Source of the DNA: Amorphoplanes digitatis
Lineage (GTDB): Bacteria; Actinomycetota; Actinomycetes; Mycobacteriales; Micromonosporaceae
Direction: 5' to 3'
DNA: 64,000 bases
Assembly: GCF_014205335.1 (NCBI RefSeq)
Contig: NZ_JACHNH010000001.1
Coordinates: forward strand, 4,582,501 to 4,646,500
Shown: piece by piece, positions 48,892 to 56,715 of the stretch
Layout: the number at the start of each line of letters is the position of its first letter
Position numbering within the stretch: position 1 is the stretch's first letter
Translations under genes and position numbers: made by a program
Notes under the pieces: generated by a model
Told to the model about the DNA's origin: nothing
The model's input: the letters and a program-made list of their open reading frames with translations, nothing else
The model's database searches: none

Positions 48892-50502
48892 CACCAGCAC
48901 CTTGAGGTCGCCGGACATCTGAGCGACCTGCTCGGCCGCGGCGTGGGTCTGGATGACACCCCCGCCGGCGACCTGGCTGGCGCCGGCGACGGTCGCGACG
49001 TTGGTGGCGATGCCGGCGGAGGCGTCCGCGGCCTCGGTGACGCTGCGGTTGATCTCCTGGCTCGTGGCCGTCTGCTCCTCGACCGCCGAGGCGATGGTCG
49101 TCTGGTAGTCGCTGATCTGGCCGATGATGGCGGTGATGCCGGCGATGGCCTCGACGGCCTTGCCGGTGTCGCGCTGGATCGCCTCGACCCGGCCGGCGAT
49201 GTCCTCGGTGGAGCGGGCGGTCTCCTGCGCCAGCTCCTTGACCTCCGTGGCCACCACGGCGAAGCCCTTGCCCGACTCGCCGGCGCGGGCGGCCTCGATG
49301 GTGGCGTTGAGGGCCAGCAGATTGGTCTGCTCGGCGATCGCGGTGATGGCCTTGACCACGTCGCTGATCTGCGACGAGGACTCACCGAGCTGGGCGACCA
49401 CGGCGGTGGTCGACTCGGCGACCGCGACCGCCTGTGCGGCGACGCCCGCCGCCTGCCCGGCGTTCAGCGAGATCTCCCGGATGGAGGCGCCCATCTGCTC
49501 GCTCGCCGCGGCGAGGGCGGAGACGTTCTGCGAGACGTTGCCCGCGGCCTGCGCCACGGCCTCGGCCTCGTTGCCGACCTGGTCGACGCCGCCGGCGATG
49601 GTCGCGGACACCTCGGTCAGGTGCCGGGCGGAGGACGCGAGGTCGCCCGCCGCGCCGTCGAGCTCGCGGATCGTCGTACGCATGCTGTCGGTGGCGTGGT
49701 TGAGGGCCAGCCCCATCCGGCCGATCTCGTCGCGGGAGGTGACCTCGACCTGCTGGGTGAGGTCGCCCGCGCTGACCCGGCTCAGTACGGCCTCCACCTG
49801 CTTGATCGAACGGACACTCCGGCGGATCACCACCCACGCCGCACCGAAGGCGATCAGGAGGCCGACCGCGAGCAGGCCGATGACGAACAGCCGGTTCGCC
49901 TGGTAGGAGGCCTCCGCTGCCTTGGCGTTCTCCGCGGCCAGCGCGGTCTCGTCGTTGATCAGCGCGGTGATGACCGCGCCGGACTGGGTCAGCGCCGGCC
50001 ACAGTTCCCCGAACCGGGCGAGGTACACCTGCGCCTGCCCGGCCTGCGCGGCCGGCAGCAGCGTGCCGTCGCGCTCGGCGCGGAAGTCGGTGAGCGACTT
50101 CTTGACCTGGGCGACGCGCGGGTCGCCGCCCAGGGCGCCCAGCTCCGCGTACGTGGCGAGCGCCTTGTCCTGCAACGCGTCCTCGGCCCGGATCTGCTGG
50201 ATCTTGGTGGCGACCGCGTCCGCGCCCTTCGCCGACGGCAGCGTGGTCAGGCCCAGGAAGCTGCGCAGCGCCGAGGCCCGCAGCGACTCCAGCGCGCTCG
50301 AGGGCAGCAGGGCGTGCTGGTAGGTGGCGCGGGCGACCGCGTTGGCCCGCTGCTGGGCGACCAGGCCGCTCCAGCCGACGCCGAGCGCGGTCGCGGCGAG
50401 CAGCGCCAGGACGACGAAGAACTTGACGGCCAGCGGGAGGTCGCCCAGCCTGGGGCGCCGCGGCGCGGTGGAGTCCGTGGAGTCGTCGAGCCGGTGTCGC
50501 AT
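48874..50502 (-). CDS. methyl-accepting chemotaxis protein
   Basis: 542 residues. A first membrane helix (about 25-45), a 150-residue extracytoplasmic four-helix-bundle sensor, a second helix (FVIGLLAVGLLIAFGAAWVVI), HAMP (VSAGDLTQQVEVTSRDEIGRMG) and the signalling domain with the CheA/CheW tip (EQTNLLALNATIEAARAGESG). The C-terminus lacks a CheR/CheB tether. ATG 50502 has AGAGGGG upstream. Members with spore motility, such as Actinoplanes, use these receptors; no other che gene is present. Confidence 0.94.
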   Translation of the reverse strand: MRHRLDDSTDSTAPRRPRLGDLPLAVKFFVVLALLAATALGVGWSGLVAQQRANAVARATYQHALLPSSALESLRASALRSFLGLTTLPSAKGADAVATKIQQIRAEDALQDKALATYAELGALGGDPRVAQVKKSLTDFRAERDGTLLPAAQAGQAQVYLARFGELWPALTQSGAVITALINDETALAAENAKAAEASYQANRLFVIGLLAVGLLIAFGAAWVVIRRSVRSIKQVEAVLSRVSAGDLTQQVEVTSRDEIGRMGLALNHATDSMRTTIRELDGAAGDLASSARHLTEVSATIAGGVDQVGNEAEAVAQAAGNVSQNVSALAAASEQMGASIREISLNAGQAAGVAAQAVAVAESTTAVVAQLGESSSQISDVVKAITAIAEQTNLLALNATIEAARAGESGKGFAVVATEVKELAQETARSTEDIAGRVEAIQRDTGKAVEAIAGITAIIGQISDYQTTIASAVEEQTATSQEINRSVTEAADASAGIATNVATVAGASQVAGGGVIQTHAAAEQVAQMSGDLKVLVSRFTI

Positions 50503-50669
50503 GGGTGTCGCCCCTCTGGCAGTCGCACAGCGGGGCCGGTCCGGCCTCGCGGCGCCAAAGATCGGCGGCACTGTTCCCCGGATGAGACTTTCGCTACAGA
50601 AAGTGTTAGGGCGATTACACCGCCGGGTCGTCGGCGGCGACCCGGCCGGTCCGTGATAGAACGCCGATC

Positions 50670-51764
50670 ATGCGCATCATGTTCGCCGCCGCCCCGCTAC
50701 AGGGGCATCTGCTGCCGCTGGTCCCGCTCGCGGCGGCCTGCCGCGACGCCGGACACGACGTGATCATGGCCAGCGGCGGCTTCCCGCCCGACGTGCTCGG
50801 CCTGCGCAACGCCGACATCGGCGCCGGCTTCAGCCTGCCGCGCACCGCGATCCGGGTGGCCCTGCGGCACCCGCGCATCGCCGCCGCCGAGATGCGCGGC
50901 GTCGCCGGCCAGGCCATGGTCGGCGAACTCTTCGGCCGCGCCAACCTGGCCCTGGTCGGCCCCCTGCTGGCGCTGGCCGAGCGGGAGCGGCCCGACCTGA
51001 TCGTCTTCGAGCCGCTCTGCGAGGCCGGCGCGATCGTGGCCGGCCGCCTGTCCATCCCGTCGGTCCTCCAGGAGAACACCCTCTGGCCCGCCACCGACCT
51101 CTTCGAGGCCGTGACGACCAGCACGGCCCTGGCCGGGCAGGACATACCCGCGCCCGGGCTGACCATCACCGTCACCCCGCCGAGCCTGCGGGACTCCCCC
51201 GCGGCGCACGCGATCGCGATGCGCCCGGTCCCCTACTCCGGCGGCGGCCCGATCCCGGACTGGCTGCTCACCCCCGGCGACCGCCCCCGCGTCCTGGTCA
51301 GCCGCAGCACCCTCAAGGGCCCGAACGACGGCGACCCCGGCCCCGCGGTCATCGCCGCCGCCGAGCGGGTCGACGCCGAGTTCGTGCTGGTACGCCCGGC
51401 GAGCACCCGCGGCCTCCCGCCGAACGTGCGCACCGTCGACCGGGTGCCGCTCGACAGGGCCCTTCCGCACGCCGCGGCGTTCATCCACCACTCCGGCGCG
51501 GGCAGCGTGCTGGGCGGCCTGGCCGCGGGCGTGCCGCAGCTGACCACTCCCGGCGCGGGCGACCGCAGGTACAACGCGGACCTGCTGGCCCGGCGCGGCG
51601 CCGGCCTGGCCGTCGCGGCGAAGGCCATCACCGCCGCCGACCTGATCCGCCTGCTGACCGACGACACGCTGCGCGCCGCGGCCCGCCAGGTCGCGGCGGA
51701 GATCGCCGCGATGCCCGAGCCGTCCACAGTGGTCACCGCGCTGGAGAAGCTCGCCGGCGGCTGA
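50670..51764 (+). CDS. glycosyltransferase, GT1/MGT type
   Basis: 364 residues with the two-domain GT-B fold. The N-terminal opening FAAAPLQGHLLPLVPLA is typical of antibiotic and macrolide glycosyltransferases. The donor-binding motif is HHSGAGSVLGGLAAGVPQLTTP. It lacks the usual mid-region length (typical members are about 390-420 residues). A TAGAAC box lies 9 bp upstream of the ATG, suggesting a leaderless message. No other natural-product gene is near, so the acceptor is unknown. Confidence 0.88.
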   Translation: MRIMFAAAPLQGHLLPLVPLAAACRDAGHDVIMASGGFPPDVLGLRNADIGAGFSLPRTAIRVALRHPRIAAAEMRGVAGQAMVGELFGRANLALVGPLLALAERERPDLIVFEPLCEAGAIVAGRLSIPSVLQENTLWPATDLFEAVTTSTALAGQDIPAPGLTITVTPPSLRDSPAAHAIAMRPVPYSGGGPIPDWLLTPGDRPRVLVSRSTLKGPNDGDPGPAVIAAAERVDAEFVLVRPASTRGLPPNVRTVDRVPLDRALPHAAAFIHHSGAGSVLGGLAAGVPQLTTPGAGDRRYNADLLARRGAGLAVAAKAITAADLIRLLTDDTLRAAARQVAAEIAAMPEPSTVVTALEKLAGG

Positions 51765-51775
51765 CGGTCAGGCGG

Positions 51776-52093
51776 TCACGGTTTCCCGGGCTCCCCGATG
51801 GACGCCTGGTAGACCTCGGCGTAGGTGCGTGAGTCCTTGATCAGGTCGTCGCAGAAGGCCGCGACGTCGCTGCCGATGAGTTCGAGAACCCCCTTGCCGG
51901 ACGCGGCGCCGCCGGCGAAGAAGTCGACGATCCCGGGCAGCAGGTCCCCGTCGATCAGGTCGACCGGCCCGACCTTGAACAGGTACCGCTGCATCTCCTG
52001 GTAGACGATCCGGTAGTCCGGCGGCAGCGCCTTGACCCGGGCCACGTGCGCCCGCCACTGCCGTTTGCCCTCGATGATGTCCTGGATGCCCAC
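51776..52093 (-). CDS. DUF1048 protein (second copy)
   Basis: 105 residues, all-helical DUF1048 domain (MGIQDIIEGKRQWRAHVARV; LPPDYRIVYQEMQRYLF). GTG start with GGGAGGC upstream, one base after the preceding stop. It is a paralogue of the gene before it: both share the W/R-rich start, the PxxYR segment, and the DDxxxFC and RTYxxxY pattern near the end. Family members follow PadR genes; function unknown. Confidence 0.85.
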   Translation of the reverse strand: MGIQDIIEGKRQWRAHVARVKALPPDYRIVYQEMQRYLFKVGPVDLIDGDLLPGIVDFFAGGAASGKGVLELIGSDVAAFCDDLIKDSRTYAEVYQASIGEPGKP

Positions 52094-52094
52094 G

Positions 52095-52451
52095 TCAGCC
52101 TCCCAGCCGGCCGAGCCTGCGTGCCACGTTGTCGTTGAGCTGCGCGCGCCACCGGTCGCGATAGGTCCGGGCGCCCGCCCCGCCGGCCAGCGCCGCGCAG
52201 AAGCCGGGTATGTCGTCGCCGAGCACCTCCTGGATGCCCTGCCCGTCCGCCGAAGCCTCTTCGAGCAGCCCCAGGGCCGCGTCGAGGATCGGGGTCAGGT
52301 TGCGGCCCGTGAAGTCCCCGTACGGGATGAGGTTGCCCTTGATCTGCTCCCAGGCGGCCCGGTAGCCGGCCGGCAGTGCCCGCGCCCGGGCGTCGAAGGC
52401 CTTCCATTGCCTGGTGAGGTCGCTGCCGGTGATGGTCTCCCAGAAGCTCAC
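52095..52451 (-). CDS. DUF1048 protein (first copy)
   Basis: 118 residues. Starts SFWETITGSDLTRQWKAF and ends NDNVARRLGRLGG. Contains the DUF1048 hallmarks PAGYRAAWEQIKGNLI and GDDIPGFCAAL. The GTG start overlaps the PadR stop by 4 bp (GTGA), with GGAGGG upstream. Probably a cytoplasmic helical bundle that associates with its paralogue. Confidence 0.85.
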   Translation of the reverse strand: MSFWETITGSDLTRQWKAFDARARALPAGYRAAWEQIKGNLIPYGDFTGRNLTPILDAALGLLEEASADGQGIQEVLGDDIPGFCAALAGGAGARTYRDRWRAQLNDNVARRLGRLGG

Positions 52452-52774
52452 TTCCCACCCTCCCTGAGCCTGTCGATGCGTGACGAGACGTACTGCCACT
52501 TCGCCCAGAACGTCGCGAGTTCCGCGCGCCCGGCGTCGTTGAGCGCGTAGAACTTGCGCGGCGGGCCGACCTCGGACGGCCGCTTCGTCACCTGGACGAG
52601 GGCGTTGCGCTCCAGCCGCAGCAGGATGGTGTAGACCGTGCCCTCGATGACGTCGGCGAAGCCGAGCTCGTTCAGCCGGCGCGTGATGGCGTAGCCGTAG
52701 GTCTCCTCGCCGCCGATGATCTCGAGCACGCAGCCTTCGAGCGTGCCTTTCAGCATCTCCGTCAGATCCTCCAT
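52448..52774 (-). CDS. PadR-family transcriptional regulator
   Basis: 108 residues from ATG 52774 (GAGGGGAG upstream; a longer frame to 52822 runs into the operator). Winged helix as usual: MLKGTLEGCVLEIIGGEETYGYAITRRL, then the wing ERNALVQVTKRPSEVGPPRKFYAL. It leads a three-gene operon with two DUF1048 genes and very likely represses itself through the triple palindrome at 52793-52862. Confidence 0.93.
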   Translation of the reverse strand: MEDLTEMLKGTLEGCVLEIIGGEETYGYAITRRLNELGFADVIEGTVYTILLRLERNALVQVTKRPSEVGPPRKFYALNDAGRAELATFWAKWQYVSSRIDRLREGGK

Positions 52775-52792
52775 CGCGGCTCCCCTCGCCCT

Positions 52793-52862
52793 GGTACCTC
52801 GTACCACCGAGTACCGGTACAACGTACCACCGAGTACCGCTATGCGGTAGCACCGAGTACCG
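52793..52862. promoter_or_regulatory. triple PadR operator with 23-bp spacing
   Basis: Three palindromes, GGTAC-CTC-GTACC, GGTAC-AAC-GTACC and GCTAT-GCG-GTAGC, begin at 52793, 52816 and 52839, exactly 23 bp apart. The same block also reads as three direct copies of GTACCACCGAGTACCG at 52801, 52824 and 52847. The third copy is degenerate. Position before padR supports autoregulation. Confidence 0.78.
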
Positions 52863-52872
52863 GCGCCGATTC

Positions 52873-52882
52873 GGGGGGGGGG
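52873..52882. repeat. run of ten G
   Basis: A G10 homopolymer between the PadR operators and the palindrome before the DksA-type gene. It is outside any gene but could vary in length and alter promoter spacing. It could also be a sequencing or assembly weak point. Confidence 0.6.
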
Positions 52883-52900
52883 TTGCCGACGGTCGGCAAC
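52882..52900. promoter_or_regulatory. perfect palindrome upstream of the DksA-type gene
   Basis: GTTGCCGACGGTCGGCAAC has perfect 9-bp arms around one G. It lies 113 bp before the start at 53013. A related motif lies upstream of the PucR-type gene at 54627-54642. Confidence 0.65.
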
Positions 52901-53012
52901 GAACGACGCGGTTTGTCACCGTCACGGGACATGGTCGCCGGGCGACAGGACGCCGATGCTTGAGGCAGGCCGGTTGCTTCTCCCGGCCCGGGCAGTTCGA
53001 GGAGGTGTTGAC

Positions 53013-53381
53013 ATGCAGTGCAAGGTCAGCGACAGGACGAGGCACGCGTCGACGGTGCCGATGGAGCTGCTCCGCGGCATCCTCGAGGAGCGTTACGCCG
53101 TGGACACCGGCCGGCTGACGCGGATGACGGTGCACGCCGTACTGCCGTCGGGCCCCGGCCGTGACGTGCGCACCCTGGCCCTGCACACCGTGTCCGTCCG
53201 GCAGCGGCTCGCCGAGACGGCGCAGGCGCTCAGGCGGATGTCCGAGGGCACCTACGGCCGCTGCGAGGACTGCGACAAGGCGATACCGCTCGGCAGGCTG
53301 CGTGCCACGCCGCACGCCGCTCGGTGCGCGCCCTGCGAGAGCCGCACCGCATTCGCCACGACGGAGCGCCGGGCGTCCTGA
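53013..53381 (+). CDS. DksA/TraR-type zinc-finger protein
   Basis: 122 residues. Helical N-terminal part (DVRTLALHTVSVRQRLAETAQAL), then the C4 zinc finger GRCEDCDKAI ... CAPCES, with all four cysteines. The family binds the secondary channel of RNA polymerase; actinobacterial short forms are less studied. The Asp pair at the coiled-coil tip is not obvious. ATG with GAGGAGG upstream. It is convergent with the PucR-type gene. Confidence 0.9.
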   Translation: MQCKVSDRTRHASTVPMELLRGILEERYAVDTGRLTRMTVHAVLPSGPGRDVRTLALHTVSVRQRLAETAQALRRMSEGTYGRCEDCDKAIPLGRLRATPHAARCAPCESRTAFATTERRAS

Positions 53382-53393
53382 GGCATCGCCGGG

Positions 53394-54611
53394 TCAGGCC
53401 GGAGCCGGCAGTGGTTCCTGCGGCCAGTTGAGCACCTTGGCGCCGAGCACCGCCGCCTGCAACGTGAACCGGTGCGCGGGGTCGGCCGGGTCGTATCCGG
53501 TCAGCTTCCTGACCCGGTCGAGGCGGTAGGTGACCGTGCGCACCGACACGTGCAGGCGCTTCGCCGACTCGGTCGCGACCGCGCCGGTCTCGAAGTAGGC
53601 GTGCAACGTGTCGAGCAGCGGCCCCGCTCCCCCACGGGCCCGGGCGAGCGGGCCGAGCGCGGCCTGCACCAGGTCGACGATGGCCGGCTGGTCGCGCAGC
53701 AGCACGCGGTAGATGAGCACGTCCTGCGCGTTGACGACCGGGGTGTCGGAGTCCAGCCTGCCCGCCATGGTGAGCGCCTCCCGGGCCTCCTCGTAGGAGC
53801 GGGCGATGCCGTACAGGCCGGGGTAGGGCCGCCCGACGGCGACCCGCCACGGCTGTCCGCGGGGCAGCCGGCTCAGCTCGCGGTGCGTGAGCCGGCCGAG
53901 TTCGCCGGCCGCCGCACCGGCATCGGCCGGGGCCAGCACGACCAGCAGGCCGTCCTTGGTGGCGACGAGCACGTCGCGGTCGCCGAGCCGGTCGAAGACG
54001 ACCGCCTCAAGGGCGCTGATCGCCGCGTCGGCGTCCGGCAGGCGCCGGCTCGGCGCGGCCAGCACCACCTGATGGACCCGGGCGAGGTCGAGCCCGAACG
54101 GTTCGGCCCGCTCCACGAGCGTGCCCAGATCGGAGTCGCCGCGCAGCAGGTCGTCGATCAGCTCCCGGCGCAGCGACTCCTCCCGGCGCACCAGGTCACG
54201 GCGGGCGATCGCGTAGCCCTCGGCGAGATTCGCCACCGCGTCGTCGACGACCTGGAGCATCGCCGCCGCGGCCGCGCGCACCGCCGCCCGGTCACGGTTG
54301 CGCACCGCCATCGGCAGGTCGTTCCACAGCCGCCGCGCCGCGGACAGGTAGAGCCGCACCACCCGGCCGGCGGACACGCCCTGCTCGGCGGCGCGGCGGC
54401 CGAGCAGGGCCACCGCGTCGAGCTCGCGGCGCTCGGCCTGTCGCCCGTACGTCGCGGCGTCGGCCAGCAGGCGCAGGTAGTCGCCGAGCAGCTCCACCGG
54501 GACCCCGCCGGCGTCGTCGCTCGCCCCTTGCGCGACCCCGGTCAGCCAGGCGTCGTCCGGTTCCGGTGTCACGGGCCGCCGCTTGCCGCTCCGCCGTCCG
54601 CCGTCGCTCAC
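53394..54611 (-). CDS. PucR/CdaR-type transcriptional regulator
   Basis: 405 residues. An N-terminal RsbRD-like helical domain (LLADAATYGRQAERRELD), a GGDEF-fold-like middle (GYAIARRDLVRREESLRREL onward, without catalytic residues) and a C-terminal PucR helix-turn-helix (LLDTLHAYFETGAVATESAKRLHVSVRTVTYRLDRVRKLTG in parts: GAVATESAKRLHVSVRTVTYRL). Family members control purine, sugar-acid or stress genes. A palindrome just upstream (54627-54642) suggests autoregulation. Confidence 0.92.
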   Translation of the reverse strand: MSDGGRRSGKRRPVTPEPDDAWLTGVAQGASDDAGGVPVELLGDYLRLLADAATYGRQAERRELDAVALLGRRAAEQGVSAGRVVRLYLSAARRLWNDLPMAVRNRDRAAVRAAAAAMLQVVDDAVANLAEGYAIARRDLVRREESLRRELIDDLLRGDSDLGTLVERAEPFGLDLARVHQVVLAAPSRRLPDADAAISALEAVVFDRLGDRDVLVATKDGLLVVLAPADAGAAAGELGRLTHRELSRLPRGQPWRVAVGRPYPGLYGIARSYEEAREALTMAGRLDSDTPVVNAQDVLIYRVLLRDQPAIVDLVQAALGPLARARGGAGPLLDTLHAYFETGAVATESAKRLHVSVRTVTYRLDRVRKLTGYDPADPAHRFTLQAAVLGAKVLNWPQEPLPAPA

Positions 54612-54626
54612 CGCGCTCGCCTCTCA

Positions 54627-54642
54627 TTGCCGACAAACGGCA
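54627..54642. promoter_or_regulatory. palindrome upstream of the PucR-type gene
   Basis: TTGCCGACAAACGGCA has arms TGCCG and CGGCA around ACAAA. Its left half TTGCCGAC equals that of the palindrome at 52882-52900. It sits 16 bp before the start codon, next to a TAAACT box. Confidence 0.6.
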
Positions 54643-54695
54643 GTTTAGACCCACCTTGCCCGGCCGTTGTGGCCGTAGCCAGGCAAACCGGCGCC

Positions 54696-55286
54696 TCAGA
54701 GCCGGGAGGCGACCTTCTTGGCGAGCTCGACGACGACGGCGACGTCGCCGGCCGGGTCGGCCGGGGCCTTGTCGTAGAGCCGCGACACGTTGACAAGCTT
54801 GTTGTCGATGACGAACCGGACCTGGGTCGTCGGCGGGCCGACCGTGCCGAGGTTGTCGGCCTCCACGGAGACCGCGGCCTCGCCGACCCCGCTCACCGGC
54901 TTGGAGCCCGTGCTGCCGATGTTGTCCCCGCTCTGCTTGGTCTCGTACTGCTGCACAATCACGTACACCTTGAACGGCACCGCGTCGTCCTTGGCACCGA
55001 AGATGCAGTTCGAGTTCGTCATGCGGACCGGGTTGTCGATCGTGGTCGAGCCACCGGCCGGCTTGTCGGCGGCACCGCCGAAGGTCTCCTTCAGCTCGGC
55101 GGCCGTCAGGAGCTTGCAGGCGTCGACGTCGTCCAGCTTCATCGCGGGAGCGTCCTTGGCGGCGGCGTCCTTGGCGGCGCCGGCGGCGACGGGCTCTTTC
55201 ACCGGGTCATCCAGCAGGGCGCAGCCCGGCAGGGCCAGGGTCGCCGACAGCAGGGCGCCGCAGGCACCGACCTTGTGGAATGTCAC
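54696..55286 (-). CDS. lipoprotein, DUF3558-like
   Basis: 196 residues. Lipobox LPGC with Cys22. An Ala/Lys-rich spacer is followed by a domain starting VDACKLLTAAELKETFGG, then NSNCIFGA, VSGVGEAAVSVEAD and VSRLYDKA, the DUF3558 pattern with a probable disulfide between the two Cys. Cell-surface, function unknown. GTG start with GGAGACGG upstream. Confidence 0.82.
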   Translation of the reverse strand: MTFHKVGACGALLSATLALPGCALLDDPVKEPVAAGAAKDAAAKDAPAMKLDDVDACKLLTAAELKETFGGAADKPAGGSTTIDNPVRMTNSNCIFGAKDDAVPFKVYVIVQQYETKQSGDNIGSTGSKPVSGVGEAAVSVEADNLGTVGPPTTQVRFVIDNKLVNVSRLYDKAPADPAGDVAVVVELAKKVASRL

Positions 55287-55412
55287 AGTCCGTCTCCGTC
55301 CGGTTCATGGTCGCTGGTGGACCAGCGCCGGCAGGCAAGCTAGCAACCGGTGATCCATGACCGGGATATGGCGAATGGCCTATTCACCTGCCGTGATCCG
55401 GCGGTCGCTGAA

Positions 55413-55442
55413 GTGCGGGCGCCCCGAACGGGGCGCCCGCAC
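55413..55442. terminator. strong terminator hairpin
   Basis: GTGCGGGCGCCCC and its complement pair over 13 bp around GAAC. It begins 5 bp beyond the stop of the minus-strand gene at 55447. Confidence 0.85.
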
Positions 55443-55446
55443 ACCA

Positions 55447-56634
55447 TCAGTTCCAGGCGCAGTGGATGTGTGTCGCGTGATCCGCGTCGTCGCCCGGTCC
55501 CCGGATATCGGTCGCGCCGTACGCGGCGCAGGCGTTCCGGAAGGTCTGGTTGAGCGAGTTGGACGTGTTGACCGGGTTGTTGTTGATCCGGTCGATGTCG
55601 AAGGCCCTCCCGAAGTAGTGCGGTGAGTTCGAACTGTGGTCACTTCCGGCGATCGCGGTGATCCGGAAGCTGAGGCCGTTCACCAGGTGGATGCGCAGGA
55701 TGGCGTCCAGCATCGCGCGCCGCAGGGTCACGTCGGTCCGTCCGACGTCGCTGAAGGTACTGGTCCGGGCCGGCTGACCGTTCGCGACGTCGACGATGTT
55801 CTGCCGGGCCGTCGACGGCGGATCGACCTGCTTGCCCACGTGGAAGTCCAGCAGGCCGATGCCGGGGATGTCCCGGATGAAGGCCGCCGGGTTGTAGGCC
55901 GGCAGGCCGCTGCCGAACTCACCCGAGCCCACCGACACCTGGAGCGTGGGCGTGCCGAGACCGTTGCAGGCGGACAGGTAGCGCTGCGGCGCGGCGAGGG
56001 CGAAGCAGCCGCCCCACGGCGCACCGTTCAGGGTCTGGAGTATGAGGTCGAACCCGATCTCCAGCACCCGGCCGCCGTCGAAGAGCCGGCCGTCGATCAG
56101 CACGGCGCCCTGGCTGCCGCCGTAGTAGGAGTTGTAGAACTGGAACACCGGCGCCGCGGCGATGACCTGGTTGCTGGTACCGACCCCGCCGGTCCGGTCG
56201 ATGAGGTACGCCTGACCGGCACCCGCGAGGTAGAAGTTGCACAGGACCTCGGCCAGGTAGTCGACCCGGGAGAACGCGGTGCCGTTCGGGGTGACCAGCC
56301 GGCTGATGTAGGGCACGCAGACCGGGCCGGTACCCGGCGGGTCGTCCGGCCCGGCGTTGACCATGCGCGGGGCCGGGCCGGTGCGCGGCTTGCCGAGCGT
56401 GATCCCCTGACCGGCCGGGGTGCCGGCCAGGGAGCGGCCCTTCTCCGTGTGCACGCCCTTGGCCGGGGTCGTGGTGGACACCCCGGGCGTGGCCGCCGCG
56501 GTGCGCCCGGGCAGCTTCGGCGCGCCCTGGTCGGCGGCCGGGCCGGCCTGCGCCGCGCCGCCCGTGAGTGCCAGGGCGAGAGCAGCCGTCAGCGCCAGTA
56601 CGCCGCCGGTCCGCAACCGTCTCAGTGATCGCAT
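55447..56634 (-). CDS. secreted protein with M15-like C-terminal domain
   Basis: 395 residues from ATG 56634 (GAAGGGG upstream). Sec signal ends near GAAQA. The N-terminal 80 residues are a polar linker, followed by a domain I do not recognise, with several aromatic and Gly residues (VFQFYNSYYGGSQGAVLIDGRLFDGG). The last 100 residues contain SDHSSNSPHYFGRAFDI and THIHCAWN. This His-Asp-His arrangement matches the metal ligands of M15/VanY-like peptidases. Cleavage of peptidoglycan peptides is inferred. The frame is clean; no catalytic Glu was identified with certainty. Confidence 0.7.
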   Translation of the reverse strand: MRSLRRLRTGGVLALTAALALALTGGAAQAGPAADQGAPKLPGRTAAATPGVSTTTPAKGVHTEKGRSLAGTPAGQGITLGKPRTGPAPRMVNAGPDDPPGTGPVCVPYISRLVTPNGTAFSRVDYLAEVLCNFYLAGAGQAYLIDRTGGVGTSNQVIAAAPVFQFYNSYYGGSQGAVLIDGRLFDGGRVLEIGFDLILQTLNGAPWGGCFALAAPQRYLSACNGLGTPTLQVSVGSGEFGSGLPAYNPAAFIRDIPGIGLLDFHVGKQVDPPSTARQNIVDVANGQPARTSTFSDVGRTDVTLRRAMLDAILRIHLVNGLSFRITAIAGSDHSSNSPHYFGRAFDIDRINNNPVNTSNSLNQTFRNACAAYGATDIRGPGDDADHATHIHCAWN

Positions 56635-56715
56635 GTCGTCCCCTTCGCGAGGTTGGCTGTTCCCGCAAAGGTGTCGGTCCACACTGGACCCTGACTGGAC
56701 GCCGGCTGTACGCGC

